DNA from: Siphonodentalium dalli
Taxonomy: Eukaryota > Mollusca > Scaphopoda > Gadilida > Siphonodentaliidae
Length of the DNA stretch: 64,000 nucleotides
Assembly: GCA_032622095.1 (NCBI GenBank)
Contig: CP136063.1
Location: 270,251,426 to 270,315,425, forward strand
Direction: 5' to 3'
In this document: piece by piece, positions 12,395-23,306 of the stretch
How the letters are laid out: every line of letters begins with the position of its first letter
Position numbering within the stretch: position 1 is the first letter of the stretch
Position numbers and translations under genes: made by a program
Notes under the pieces: model-generated
Database searches by the model: none
Told to the model about the DNA's origin: nothing
What the model saw: the letters and a program-made list of their open reading frames with translations, nothing else

Positions 12395-12900
12395 TGTTTG
12401 TATTAACTCTTCCATGACTGGAGCTTGCTGTAATTTAGTGAAAACAATGTGCCAATGCAATATCTTATATATGCGAGTCGCCCATAGGGCCCCTCGCATA
12501 TATAAGGGAATGGATTGGCCTAACAAATTTTATAATATTTTTTATAATTGTTAAAAAATGTAAGAAAAAATTCTAAAAAATTGTTAATGAATGTAAGAAA
12601 TAATGATTATAAAAATTGTTAAAAAATCACATGTATATTATAGTATGAGAGTGTTGCAGTGGTGTCACACACAGTTTAACCCTTCCATGATTGAAGCTGC
12701 CTGAAATTTTGCGAAAGCCCTGTGCCAATCGCGTGCCAATCGCATCACATCGCTTATATAGGAGAATGTATTGGCCTAACAATAATGACCTTGATCTTGT
12801 AAGCCAGTCCATACATTTATATTTGCGAGACTCCCCATGGAAGACTCGTATATATAAGAGAATGAATTGGCACATGATCGTTAATGCTACACAAGCGCAG
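12395..12900. mobile_element. Two degenerate copies of the double-hairpin MITE
   Basis: Weakened versions of the hairpin arms (CTTATATATGCGAGTCGCCC, CTCGCATATATAAGGGAATG, CGTATATATAAGAGAATG) and of the end motif TTAACCCTTCCATGA appear twice, with the same AT-rich spacer of GTTAAAAAATGTAAGAAA type. The many mismatches compared with the copies at 19452 and 24309 mark this as an older insertion. Confidence 0.65.
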
Positions 12901-13373
12901 TTCCCACAATGAAATGGTTGCTGGGACAATTGAAATATGTCAAGCCAATCAGGCCATGTAACGGGATCTCTCCTGATTCTAACGCTCTTCTTCGATTAAG
13001 ATTCCATGCACAAACACCCGTGATGTTTCCTCCTCACACAACCTTGAATGGCAGTAGGGATGTGTTGGGAACTAGTGGTATATCTGATTCTTCTGAATCT
13101 GAGATATTAACTGAGCTGGATCCACAGGGAGTCACACATGGTTATAACATGTCCAAAACATTTGATGGAAACAAAATACTACTGACAGCTATGTATTGAC
13201 TTTCAATCGGTATCAAAACACACCCACGTTGAATATTGGATACATGCAACTTTTAGTGAACACATTTGGAGCATTCCATTTGTGGTGTTTTAAATGTCAA
13301 ATGTAGGGAAATGTATGGCCAAGATAATTAAAAGAACAAAGACACCATATATGCACGGTGTTCTGTCCAGACC
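12901..13373. other. Unassigned stretch with one 96-codon frame
   Basis: A frame at 12909-13199 is open for 96 codons, including an acidic serine-rich tract, but shows no recognisable domain and begins at the edge of a MITE. I do not call it a gene. Confidence 0.2.
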
Positions 13374-13893
13374 ATGAACACACGAATTACTCACAATCAC
13401 ATCAAATGTTCAAACTGTCTCGGTGCATGCACACAGAGCAATGGGCCGTTAATATCCCATTTGTGAACATGACGTTACTCGGTGAATGCACACACATCAG
13501 TGGACCGTTAAGATCCCATTTGTGAACATGACGTTACTCGGTGCATGCACACACAGCAGTGGACCGTTAATATCCCATTTGTGAACATGACGTTACTCGG
13601 TGCATGCACACACAGCAGTGGATCGTTAATATCCCATTTGTGAACATGACGTTACTCGGTGCATGCACACACAGCAGTGGAGCGTAAATATCCCATTTGT
13701 GAACATGACGTTACTCGGTGCATGCACACAGCAATGGACCGTTAATATCCCATTTGTGAACATGGCGTTACTCGGTGCATGAACACACATCAGTGGGTCG
13801 TTAATATCCCATTTGTGAACATGACGTTACTCGGTGCATGCACACACAGCAGTGGAACATTAATATCCCATTTGTGAACACGACGTTAAAGTA
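13374..13893. repeat. 59-bp tandem repeat, about 8 copies
   Basis: GACGTTACTCGGTGCATGCA and CCGTTAATATCCCATTTGTG alternate; the GTTACTCGG anchor recurs at 13474, 13533 and 13592 (59 bp). One unit is shortened. Confidence 0.93.
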
Positions 13894-13924
13894 CAGAAAA
13901 TCAAAGCTGAGAAAAAGCAAGCTT

Positions 13925-14352
13925 TTAAAGGTCCACTAAATTTTCGAATCACCAGATCACATTATATACAACATATTCCATGTTATATACCATTTGAAAG
14001 AGGAAGCTCCAAAACATTGTATTATTAACTAATCCGGTCGAATAAACTGGGAACATGTTGTTTTTGTCGATGTACCAATGTATGTCCTGTGTTTAAATTT
14101 GATCGGACTGTACTATAAAGTATATTATACTCAATGGAAGGAGAATAACTCTATCTCTTAGTTTGAATTCTGATGCATTCTGGGTTAACAAGGTGGGAAG
14201 TCGTGGAATGAATCTATATCGCTTGGTGGACAGTCCTAGGCCACAGCTGCCTCGTATTCTGGTGGAATATATATTTTTTTGGTTCCTCTTCCAAATGGTA
14301 TATAATATGGAATAATGTTATCTGGGCATTCGAAAATTAAGTGGGCCTTTAA
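13925..14352. mobile_element. MITE with ~75-bp terminal inverted repeats
   Basis: The left end TTAAAGGTCCACTAAATTTT and the right end, inverted as TTAAAGGCCCACTTAATTTT, extend through TTCGAAT..CCAGAT and ATATACCATTTG.AAGAGGAA. TTAA flanks both sides. The 428-bp element has no coding content. Confidence 0.75.
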
Positions 14353-16345
14353 TTGTACATAGTTTGTTGTTTTAGTCTCATATATTGTCTGCTTTGTATA
14401 TACAGTTGCATCTCTACGATATTTTTCACTAGCTGATTCTGTTCTTAGCCGTAGCATGGCATAGAGCCTGAGCTGACGTCATAACGTTATTGGATCGCTG
14501 GCTTTTGTTTAGAAATAAAAACAAATGATTCTGGGAACAATCAATGAATCAAACTTTGCTTCCAACTGTCCAGTTAACATATTTGATTATACATCAGAAT
14601 AAAGAGAGATGGCTGTCTGGGACGTTTGGGACGTTTGGGACGTATTCACCAGCTTGGTTTATACATAGTCCATGGGTCGTATTCACTAGCTTGGTTTATA
14701 CATGGTATATGTGTCGTATTCACCAGCTTGGTTTATACATGTACATAGTCCATGTAGTTTACACGAGCGGACGCTCAATGCGAAGCTCTCGCTGGACGTC
14801 GATGGGAAGACATCGCCGCGCGATATACCAACCAAGGTGATTGGGGGGACAATCATAGATTGACCACTGGTTACATGCATAAAACATGATGCGCATAGCA
14901 GACTAGCAGTACACGTTTGGTTCATTTCAATCATAAGTAACACAGGGACAGAATGGGTGCGAAGTACACAACCGATGAACGCAACACTTTTTGAGTATAT
15001 AGTGCATTCAATAATCAAAAGCCTTGAAAATAAAGAGACCGGAACCATCCATCCGTGCCGGAAACAATTTCTTAGAAAATGATAGGGAAATTTCCGAATA
15101 GATCATGCCTAGAATTTTCCAGCAAATATTACAGATAGGGTCAATCAAATAATCGACAGCGTGTGTCGTTAACGTTATACCCAAATACTATTCAAGTTAT
15201 CATCGTGACAACAGGTCGTTTGGTAAAGTTATTGTCTGAACATTTCCCACCAATGAATATGAATCATTCTGCTCTTGTATTGTCTGTTTATTTCTGCCTG
15301 TTATCAGCTTTTATAACCTGAACACCCCTATAAAAGTCTATACTGTTATTACTGGATGGTATAATCTAAAAAGTGTAGAAAAGGGCTAATAACACAGATA
15401 GTTCGAAAAAGTCACTTGAGACTCACACTGCCATCATAATTTGTATTGCGGAACAAGCCAGACGTATTTTGGTTCAAATATTAATTGATTATAAGTGGAT
15501 ACTCATATATGTCACAAACAACGCTAATGATTAGTCATATACATTCATACTTCTTTTAGTATAAGAAAGAGTCGATCGTTGTTTTGAAATGTACTATGTA
15601 AGTAAGAATCTACGTATTGATGAAACGACCATGTTTGGAATATGATACGACATGCAACATTTGAGCTACTTTTTTGCAAATAGCAAGTGCTTGTCTGCGT
15701 TTGGATACGACTGGTGATATTTTGGACTGACCATTTTTGAACAGTGCCACCACTTCCCCAAAGTACAGCATCGATATAATAATGTTTATTGTTCGATGGT
15801 GTATACATAAAACTAATGTCAAATACAAGTGGGGTATTTTAGTGTTTCCATAAACTGCTTATGCTTCTAAATTCAGCTCGTCAAAAATAATATCTTGATC
15901 ACCGATGCTACGTTTATAGACAGATAAACAACATGAATATTACAACATCAAAATTGGTCGATGAAATATACAATCTCAGTCACTGCGATCCATCGATATT
16001 GTCCGCACATTAACCATATCTAATTATTATACCTCATATTAAAAGCCTATATTAATTTCCCATAGGGTGTGATTTTACAATTTGCAATGTTTTCCGCCCA
16101 TGAAACATTGCCGGTCACAATTTTTTTGCAATGTTTACCGCTCCGACCGAAAGAGCCCGAACATGTTCACGGAAGCACCCGAACGAAATTGTATGACGTA
16201 TTTTGACCGTGACGTTCAAACCGGAAACCCCAAATTGTCACGATTCAGACGATTTCCGCATTCTTCAAAGTAAACATCATGGATGCCGGTGTCAAATCGA
16301 AGCGATTCGCGGATGTTTCACCCGATGGTATGACATGGTTATTCG
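14353..16345. other. Non-coding stretch with a small tandem repeat
   Basis: At 14630-14760 GGACGTTTG is repeated three times, followed by three ~40-bp copies of CGTATTCACCAGCTTGGTTT+ATACAT. The remainder shows no gene or element I can support. Confidence 0.4.
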
Positions 16346-16500
16346 GTATAATAAAAACAATGGTGACTGGATCGAGGGCAACATTGTGGATAGTCTCCCC
16401 TTGGAACCAATGTCACACTCGGCTCCGCCTCGGGAGACATTGGTTCCTCTGGGAGACAATCCGCAATGTTGCCATCGAGCCACGTCACCATTTTTATAAT
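16346..16500. repeat. Imperfect long hairpin, ~65-bp arms
   Basis: TAAAAACAATGGTGAC...GGAACCAATGTC on the left is matched by GACATTGGTTCC...GTCACCATTTTTA on the right; the loop is CACTCGGCTCCGCCTCGG-like. This is probably a foldback MITE. Confidence 0.7.
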
Positions 16501-16527
16501 ATGTTACCCCAGCTAGATATAACAAAA

Positions 16528-16725
16528 TATATACTGGAATGGTCTATTATTGATTAGGATGGATCTTCTGGAAAATTTGGCAGACAACAGACACGAAAAC
16601 ATGCTATTTGTTTTAATAAGTGGCAAATGTTCATATCGCCGTTTTTTTAAATTGCCATTATAGATATATATATATATATACTATATGGCAACTACTCGTC
16701 GATGAGTATTTAGTAAAGAGAGGGT
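16528..16725 (+). repeat. Unexpanded relative of the 26-bp array locus
   Basis: ATGGTCTATTATTGAT...GAAAATTT.GCAGAC matches the left flank of the 26-bp array (27917-27965), and CAACTACTCGTCGATGAGTA+TTTAGTAAAG (16689-16718) matches the last array unit plus its right flank (44396-44425). Here the two flanks are joined with roughly one repeat unit between, so this looks like the single-unit state of the same dispersed element. Confidence 0.6.
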
Positions 16726-17236
16726 TAAAGATTTGCCTTCCACGTAATAACTGGCAATAAATTACTTTTATGGACAAACACAAACAATTATTGAGGAGTT
16801 TCAACAAAACAAAGGGTGTGTTATCGGAAATTTTGAAAACAATCGGTGGTCGATGTCTTATCTAATGTCGAATGAATGTCATTAGTTTATTCTCGATATA
16901 ATACAGCTCTGCATTCACGCAGTTATGAGTTTTATTTTTGGTAAGATTCTTATCGATAATGCGCGGCTTTCACTATATTAACAACCATCAGAAGCTGGAC
17001 CAAATATGCAATAACCAGGTCAGGTATTCAATTTATTGGCATCCGGGTTTGACATATGATATTGTGTGTCTGAATGACACGGCACGATCCGGAAAGGACA
17101 CTAATTAATTAACGATTAGTTATATCGATATTCACCTGTCTATAATGATTAGTATTGAATGGCAATCTGGCTGAAACAAATGGGCCACGAACACAACACT
17201 TTGATCAAGTTTAGTGATAGCCAACGTTGGTAAACG
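16726..17236. other. Non-coding stretch, nothing recognised
   Basis: No gene, tandem repeat or clear element end was seen. Confidence 0.4.
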
Positions 17237-17765
17237 TAAAGGCACGGGCGGCGTTCGTTGCATAAATATTCATATCTATTCAAATCGCCATCAATAGAAG
17301 GAATATTAAAATATATATAGTTTTGTTCATATGCCAAACATAATCAGCGCGTAAATAGCATATTGTCGTCAAGACGTACGATGGTGTACGTAAACAAGAG
17401 CCTGCTCGTGTTACAGAAGTTTTGCTTCTGTTTACATAACACAGCGCATTTCTATTGGTTAATCACACACAAATGATAAAAACGCTCTTTATTATTTTCA
17501 TATCAGGAAAACAGTAACAAATAACGCTCATTATGTTTACCTTATCCGGATCTAAACAAAAGCCAGGTTCTGTAACGTTTTTTTTTATTTTGATTACATA
17601 ACAAAGGAAAAACATTTGACAATAACATACTGTTTATGCCATATTTCTGATTGGTATAAGAACAAAATCTGTCTATATTTTACTATTATTTCTGTTTATG
17701 GCGGTTTTTGCCGGAGGTGAATATTTTAACAGCATACCCACCGCCAACGCCGCCCGTATCTTTAA
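17237..17765 (+). mobile_element. MITE family 1, copy 2
   Basis: Same family and orientation as 837-1345: it starts TAAAGGCACGGGCGGCGTTC and ends CCGCCCGTATCTTTAA, with the interior aligned throughout apart from small indels. It keeps the better-conserved right end. Confidence 0.7.
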
Positions 17766-17877
17766 AGGAACCCATTTCACTCGCAGTGGGTAAAGTGAAA
17801 AAATGATAAAAGTCCGTAAAAAATCACCACAAAGAAGAACAGGAAGAAATAATAAACTTCAATATAGTATTAATTAC

Positions 17878-18545
17878 TGATAGGTCTCCAATAACGAAAA
17901 TGTGCGCGTTGAAACCAATGTTATGAACACACAACTGTTACATCGATTTGTCAACAAACATTGCTGATCGCGTTGTAAGTTAAAATATTTCAGTTTAAAT
18001 GTGATTTTCAGAATTCTTTTCCATTTTTTGACCTTTTCCAATGTTTATGGTAAACTTTTGATAAACTCTGACTTACAATTATGTTTATATCACTGTAACA
18101 GTTATGTTTATATCACTGTAACAGTTATGTTTATATCACTGTAACAGTTACGTTTATATCACTGTAACAGTTACGTTTATATCACTGTAACAGTTATGTT
18201 TATATCACTGTAACAGTTATGTTTATATCACTGTAACAGTTATGTTTATATCACTGTAACAGTTATGTTTATATCACTGTAACATTTATGTTTATATCAC
18301 TGTAACAGTTATGTTTATATCACTGTAACAGTTATGTTTATATCACTGTAACAGTTATGTTTATATCACTGTAACAGTTATGTTTATATCAATGTAACAG
18401 TTATGTTTATATAAATGTAACAGTTATGTTTATATCACTGTAACAGTTATGTTTATATCACTGTAACAGTTATGTTTATATCACTGTAACAGTTATGTTT
18501 ATATCACAATGGTTTCAATGTGCGAAATCTCGTTATTGGCGAGTT
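17878..18545. mobile_element. Inverted-repeat element enclosing a minisatellite
   Basis: CTCCAATAACGAAAATGTGC...GAAACCAATG on the left is the near inverse of CAATGGTTTCAATGTGCGAA...TCGTTATTGGCGAG on the right. Nearly all of the interior is the 23-bp array listed separately. The arms are about 45 bp. Confidence 0.6.
18077..18507. repeat. 23-bp minisatellite, about 19 copies
   Basis: The unit GTTATGTTTATATCACTGTA+ACA repeats with rare single-base changes (ACGTTT, TCAATG, ATAAATG). Confidence 0.96.
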
Positions 18546-19451
18546 ATAAATAACTACAATAAGAACGAAATATGTTTAATTTTACATGCACTTGTTGGTG
18601 GTAGTTCGTTAAACTATCACCACCAGGGTTCACGCAGTCAGAGGCGAAGTTGGCCAATGGCCATTTTTTTTAGAAAATGGCAAAAAACAATTTCATTTGG
18701 CCAAAGTTTTTTTCACCTCAAAATCTGAAATCTAATTAAAACAAACAAGTTGATTTCGCAACGAGAGCGACATGAGAATCAAATTATAGTATGACCATCT
18801 GCTAATTAATTAGGTCATATAGCTCAAGGAGTAACAAAAGGCACTCATGAAAGTGCACAATCAAACAATGTAATAAAACAGTAATGAGGATTAACACCAA
18901 TGAATCGTTTGTCTGTCATAAGACGGAATGGTAGATGGTGGATAGTCACCCGATAGTGGTATATTGTCATGTAATAGTGGTGGAATTAAAGAAATCTAGA
19001 CACGATATCTGAAGGTATGGACATAATTATATAGAATGTTGGATTTAAATAAAACATAAATATTAATTAATTGTGAGACCAGTAAATGAGGATTTAATTT
19101 GGCCAAATAATTAACTTTTTGGCGCAGCATACCCCTCATGTCACGTTTATGTTGCTTGCTCATCAATGGTAGATATATCTAATTCATGCTAAAATGATAG
19201 TTTGAGTACTATGTATTATCGGGAATGTAGTATGTGTGAACGCATGTAGGGTCCCAGAAATAATGTCCATATTGTCCGGGTACAAGCTACACGCTGTTAT
19301 TGAAATAGCACCCCCAACCGACCAGTTGCAAACATATGGCATACATATACATACATTATACAAATAGAGTAATATGAATTCAAAAGTGATCCAACTCAGT
19401 CAAAGGTTAACTTCTATTCGTGTTGATATGTTTGCGAGTGGCCTGGTCCAT
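18546..19451. other. Non-coding stretch with a dispersed repeat at 19151-19290
   Basis: The segment GCTTGCTCATCAATGGTAGA ... CCAGAAATAATGTCCATATT (19151-19290) has a diverged second copy at 21141-21280. Nothing else was recognised. Confidence 0.45.
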
Positions 19452-19819
19452 TTAACCCTTTACCCAACAAACCGGCCAAAACCGGCCAAATAAAGCTTCA
19501 ACAGCCTAAAATATCAATAGAACCATACAAATATGGATATCATTGGAACCGGCTCATTGACCACATTGTGATGGTTACAGTTATGCCCTGTGCCAATGCA
19601 TTCTCTTATATATGCGAGTCGACCATAGGTCGCCTCGCATATATAAGAGAATGCATTGGCCTAAAAAAAAAAAATATTTTTCTACATTCTTTGACAATTT
19701 TATAATTTTTAATATGTTAAGCCAATGCATTCTCATATATATGCGAGGCGACCTATGGTCGACTCTCATATATAAGAGAATGCATTGGCACAGGGCCGTT
19801 CTGTTGGGTAAAGGGTTAA
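19452..19819 (+). mobile_element. piggyBac-like double-hairpin MITE, copy A1
   Basis: Bounded by TTAA on both sides with ends CCCTTTACCCAACA and the inverse TGTTGGGTAAAGGG. TTAA targets plus CCCTTT-type ends are the hallmarks of piggyBac-mobilised elements. The left side carries ~130 bp of family-specific sequence (AAACCGGCCAAA, CCATACAAATATGGATATCA). Next comes hairpin 1 (GCATTCTCTTATATATGCGA against its inverse), an AT-rich spacer, hairpin 2, and a short 23-bp right side. No coding capacity; it would need a transposase in trans. Confidence 0.85.
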
Positions 19820-20310
19820 GTATAAACAGTAACCATATATATTTACATGGCCCGCCTGTGTTACACAAAATCCTAATTGGCGATTGGTCAACTGTTATGT
19901 ATTTAGTTCACCCGTTCCTTACCCCAATAACACACAGACCGTAACTCGAACACAACGTCACAACTTGTTGACCTAATAACAAAAAAGCGGTCAGCAGAAT
20001 AATTGGGCGTGCTTTTCAAAGTTCAGCCGAATTGCACCTGAAGCCAGTTATTTATATCGAGCACATTTGCTAAGTGCTGGGAAATCTTATACCGAGCTGA
20101 CGTGATGTGCGTCACGGGCTACTCTCAAGTTATCGGCAGATTTTGTGACAATAAATAAGTATAAACTCAACTTTTTTATGGGAATAAATCATCGAAAAGC
20201 TTCGTGGTTCACACAAAGTACCCTAACGACCACAATAACACACACACCAAATATATTAATTAACGACCACAGCGCCGTATCCCACGATAACACACACAAA
20301 CCCAATACAT
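19820..20310. other. Non-coding stretch, nothing recognised
   Basis: Contains loosely repeated CACACA-rich text but no gene or defined element. Confidence 0.4.
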
Positions 20311-21118
20311 TGGCCGCGGACACACGTATCACAGTGGCGATGGCATAGTAGGTGCGACACTTTATTATGGAGGAGTTTGGTGATAATTGGTCGTCTTAAT
20401 TAATATGCCATAGCCAGCCATGTTGCCCGCTGAGTTTCCGCACACTGAGTCGACTGGACCAATTAACCCATTGCGTTTCACCAAGGTTGATATCTACTCA
20501 TTTACGTTTTGCTAAATTGTATTCGCCACGATATATATAATTGCACGATCGATCGTCCAGAATTATGTTTGACCGTGGACTTGTGGCAATTCCTCATTGA
20601 CTCACATATCAGGCACATGGTACGTTTTTATATGATTTAAATGCATGCTTGTTTATCTACTTATATTAATTTCATGAGTATTAAGACAGTTCCCTAATTG
20701 CGTATTAAAACAGTTCCCCAATTGCGTTTTTTTATTTTGCGACGTTTAGTTCTACGCATAAGGTTTGACTCACTTACATTTGCTGATAAATTACACGGGC
20801 GATTTGTTCTTAGTAAGAACAATCATGGCTGTTGACAGAAATGGGTTATTCATTAAGTTATCAAGTGGACTTGTGTGTTAGCATGCAAAATATAACACTG
20901 AGTAAAGATCAACAGCGACAAAACATTCAGGTAGATACATCCTGGAGAGATCGACCGTCGCTAGTAGAGTTTGGTAGACTCATTGTGCGAATTTGCAGAG
21001 GGCGACATGGCTTGCTATGGCATATCAATTATGACGACCAATTGTCACCAAACTCCACCATAATAAATTGTTACACCTACTATGCCATCGCTACTGTGAT
21101 ACGTGTGTCCGCAGCCAT
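20311..21118 (+). mobile_element. MITE family 2 (long terminal inverted repeats), copy 1
   Basis: The left arm starts TGGCCGCGGACACACGTATC and the right arm ends with the inverse GATACGTGTGTCCGCAGCCA. The arms continue for about 150 bp (CGATGGCATAGTAG, TTTGGTGA.AATTGG, ATATGCCATAGC, CATG..GCCC). The interior includes the palindrome CGATCGATCG and TTTGCTGATAAATTACACGG. Other copies are at 27118-27705 and 50819-51494. There is no coding content. Confidence 0.8.
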
Positions 21119-21140
21119 TAATTTCTTAAATCACGTGTAT

Positions 21141-21280
21141 GATGCTTGCTTGTCAATGATATAGAGATCGAATTTATGCTGAAATGATATTTTGATTAGT
21201 ATGTAGTACATATGTTCGGAAAAGTAGTATATTAGTACAGGGGCTCCAGAAATAATGTCCATATTGCCCAGGTACATGCA
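21141..21280 (+). repeat. Dispersed repeat, partner of 19151-19290
   Basis: Shares GATGCTTGCTTGTCAATG..., ATGCTGAAATGATA.TTTGA and CCAGAAATAATGTCCATATT with the earlier copy. It follows directly on the right end of the family 2 MITE. Confidence 0.6.
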
Positions 21281-21571
21281 GGTCCATCTCGCCAGCACAG
21301 CACGTACCACGTTTGGGATTCCGGCGACAACAGGTTGTGCGCGACGAGATAACTTGGCGCAGTTGATCGTACAATCTAAATTGGAACTGCATACTATAGT
21401 TTGAAGAACAAGGGGCACGCGAATGTATGTATATGGCTGCAACACCTATGCATGACTCTATCATCACATTTAATATTATCGTGGTGATTTTCTCATATTT
21501 CTCAGTATTTGTTTCATACGGCCTGTCTCAGATTAAATGACATCTTTAACCCCAACTGACTATATGTGTGA

Positions 21572-21955
21572 ATTACCAAATCTGTGTCGACTGTCAATGA
21601 TAGCGACTTCGACACAAACAAACAAGGAAAAAAACAAAAAAACAAACAAACTTATAACGAAATTTGCCAAAATAACATCTCAGAAAATGGGAAATATGCT
21701 ATTCATAGACAAGCGCAGCCACTACAGTGTCATCACCCCAGTAGTATTGGTAAATACTACTCACCCCCTGATTATGAAAATACCAACTAATCTCGTTACC
21801 TAAAAAAATCGTGAAATCGGGTCTCAGCTCTCGGACAAGGAAGTGTTTACATCAAACACATCTATGACGACAACCTTGCTTTGTCAGCAATTATTCACAA
21901 TTGTTATCCCCAATTTGACCTAGATGTTATTAGAGATGCCCTTTCCTTACATTAG
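21572..21955 (+). pseudogene. Possible relic C-terminal coding exon, two in-frame stops
   Basis: One frame reads protein-like text across about 127 codons broken by two stops (TAA at 21788-21790 and TGA near 21812). The first part is K/N/Q rich and holds YYSPPDYEN; the second part (LGQGSVYIKHIYDDN and onward to a stop at 21953) has an even, non-repetitive composition. Staying in one frame across both stops is the reason for suspicion. No domain is recognised, and a chance frame in AT-rich DNA is a real alternative. Confidence 0.22.
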
Positions 21956-22806
21956 TGAATGTATTGCACACAAAATATAGAAGGAGCAATATTTTGCGCT
22001 AAATGTAATAATTTTTAGAGAAATATTAAGCGCGAGATATCGCAATATTAAGCGCGAAATATTGCAATAATGGTGAGACATTGTCCCTGAACCTTTAGAC
22101 CATGAACATACAGAAAATTGTGTAGAGAGTAATCGACAGAGGAAGCTAGTATACATATATATTTGTATGACATGTATGTTTTATATATGTATGTTATTTA
22201 ATAAACAAATAGTTTAAACAGGCACCATCACAACCAAATGTTTTGCTTCACGTGCATGCATGTGCGTCGCGATGCCAGTCTTCAATCTACAAATGGACCT
22301 TCAGGAACGATCAATATCTGAATAAACTTTGAGGGGAAATATTTGGTCAGGTTTGCATTTGCACAACATAGTACCCATATTCAAAGTTAGCGAATTCGAC
22401 ACTGAGACTGAGTGCCGTGCGAATTTAAAGGGAGAATCCACATCAATTTCAATACATTCCTAGAAAAACGATATATATATTGTATCGATAATATATTAAA
22501 AATAATTAATCTGAGTCGAAGATATCCACAATACGTATTAACAGGCGCTATCTGCAATTACTTAACGGATGTGGATTATGTTACATTTATCACACATTGT
22601 GAAAAACTATATGGCGAAACACCCGCTGACAATATAGAATACAACTAATAAATTTCTGAGACAAGTATGCATATAAGGTAATATTTTATTTGATACAATT
22701 GACTGGAAATTGTTACGAGGATATTTCGATGACGAACGTTTATTCGTTGCATTCCGGTTTTTCTGGCATCCGTAAAATAGTTTTATTCCCGTCGATTCGT
22801 ACTCAA
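21956..22806. other. Non-coding stretch upstream of the peptide gene
   Basis: Includes a short AT/GCG reiteration (ATATTAAGCGCGA twice near 22025-22055). No promoter element can be pinned down with confidence. Confidence 0.35.
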
Positions 22807-23106
22807 TCCCGCTGTACTCACGCAGTAAATCCCGCTGTACTCATGCAGTAAATCCCACTGTACTCATGCAGTAAATCCCGCTGTACTCATGCAGTAAATC
22901 CCACTGTACTCATGCAGTAAATCCCGCTCTACTCATGCAGTCACTCCCGCTGTACTCATGCAGTAAATCCCACTGTACTCATGCAGTAAATCCCGCTGTA
23001 CTCATGCAGTAAATCCCGCTGTACTCATGCAGTAAATCCAGCTGTACTCATGCATTCAATCCCGCTCTACTCATGCAGTCACTCCCGCTGTACTCATGCA
23101 GTAAAG
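22807..23106. repeat. 23-bp minisatellite upstream of the peptide gene, ~13 copies
   Basis: The unit CCCGCTGTACTCATGCAGTA+AAT varies mainly at CCCGC/CCCAC, GTACTC/CTACTC and AGTAAAT/AGTCACT. It ends about 200 bp before the predicted initiator ATG, so it lies in the promoter, the 5' leader or its intron. Confidence 0.93.
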
Positions 23107-23290
23107 TGAAAGTTTTCAGATTTTGGTCCATTAACAGGTTTTATTCCAGAGCGATATCCATTTCCATTGGTACTGACACTGGGAATTCTGGTTCATGTTC
23201 TTGTTGTTACTTCAGGCTAAACAAATTAAATACAAAACATTTGAAAACTCTCAAATCAAAACGCAACGCTGGTCCGAATAACTACGATAA

Positions 23291-23305
23291 TCATTTTTTT
23301 TCCAG
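23291..23305 (+). other. Putative 3' splice site just before the ATG
   Basis: TCATTTTTTTTCCAG is a textbook polypyrimidine tract plus CAG, and the next bases are A-ATG. This suggests an intron in the 5' leader, with the coding exon starting one base before the initiator. Confidence 0.6.
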
Positions 23306-23306
23306 A

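Noticed and set aside
12909-13199. 96-residue frame next to a degenerate MITE
   Set aside because: Protein-like in places but with no family match that I can see and no exon signals; kept only as an unassigned stretch.
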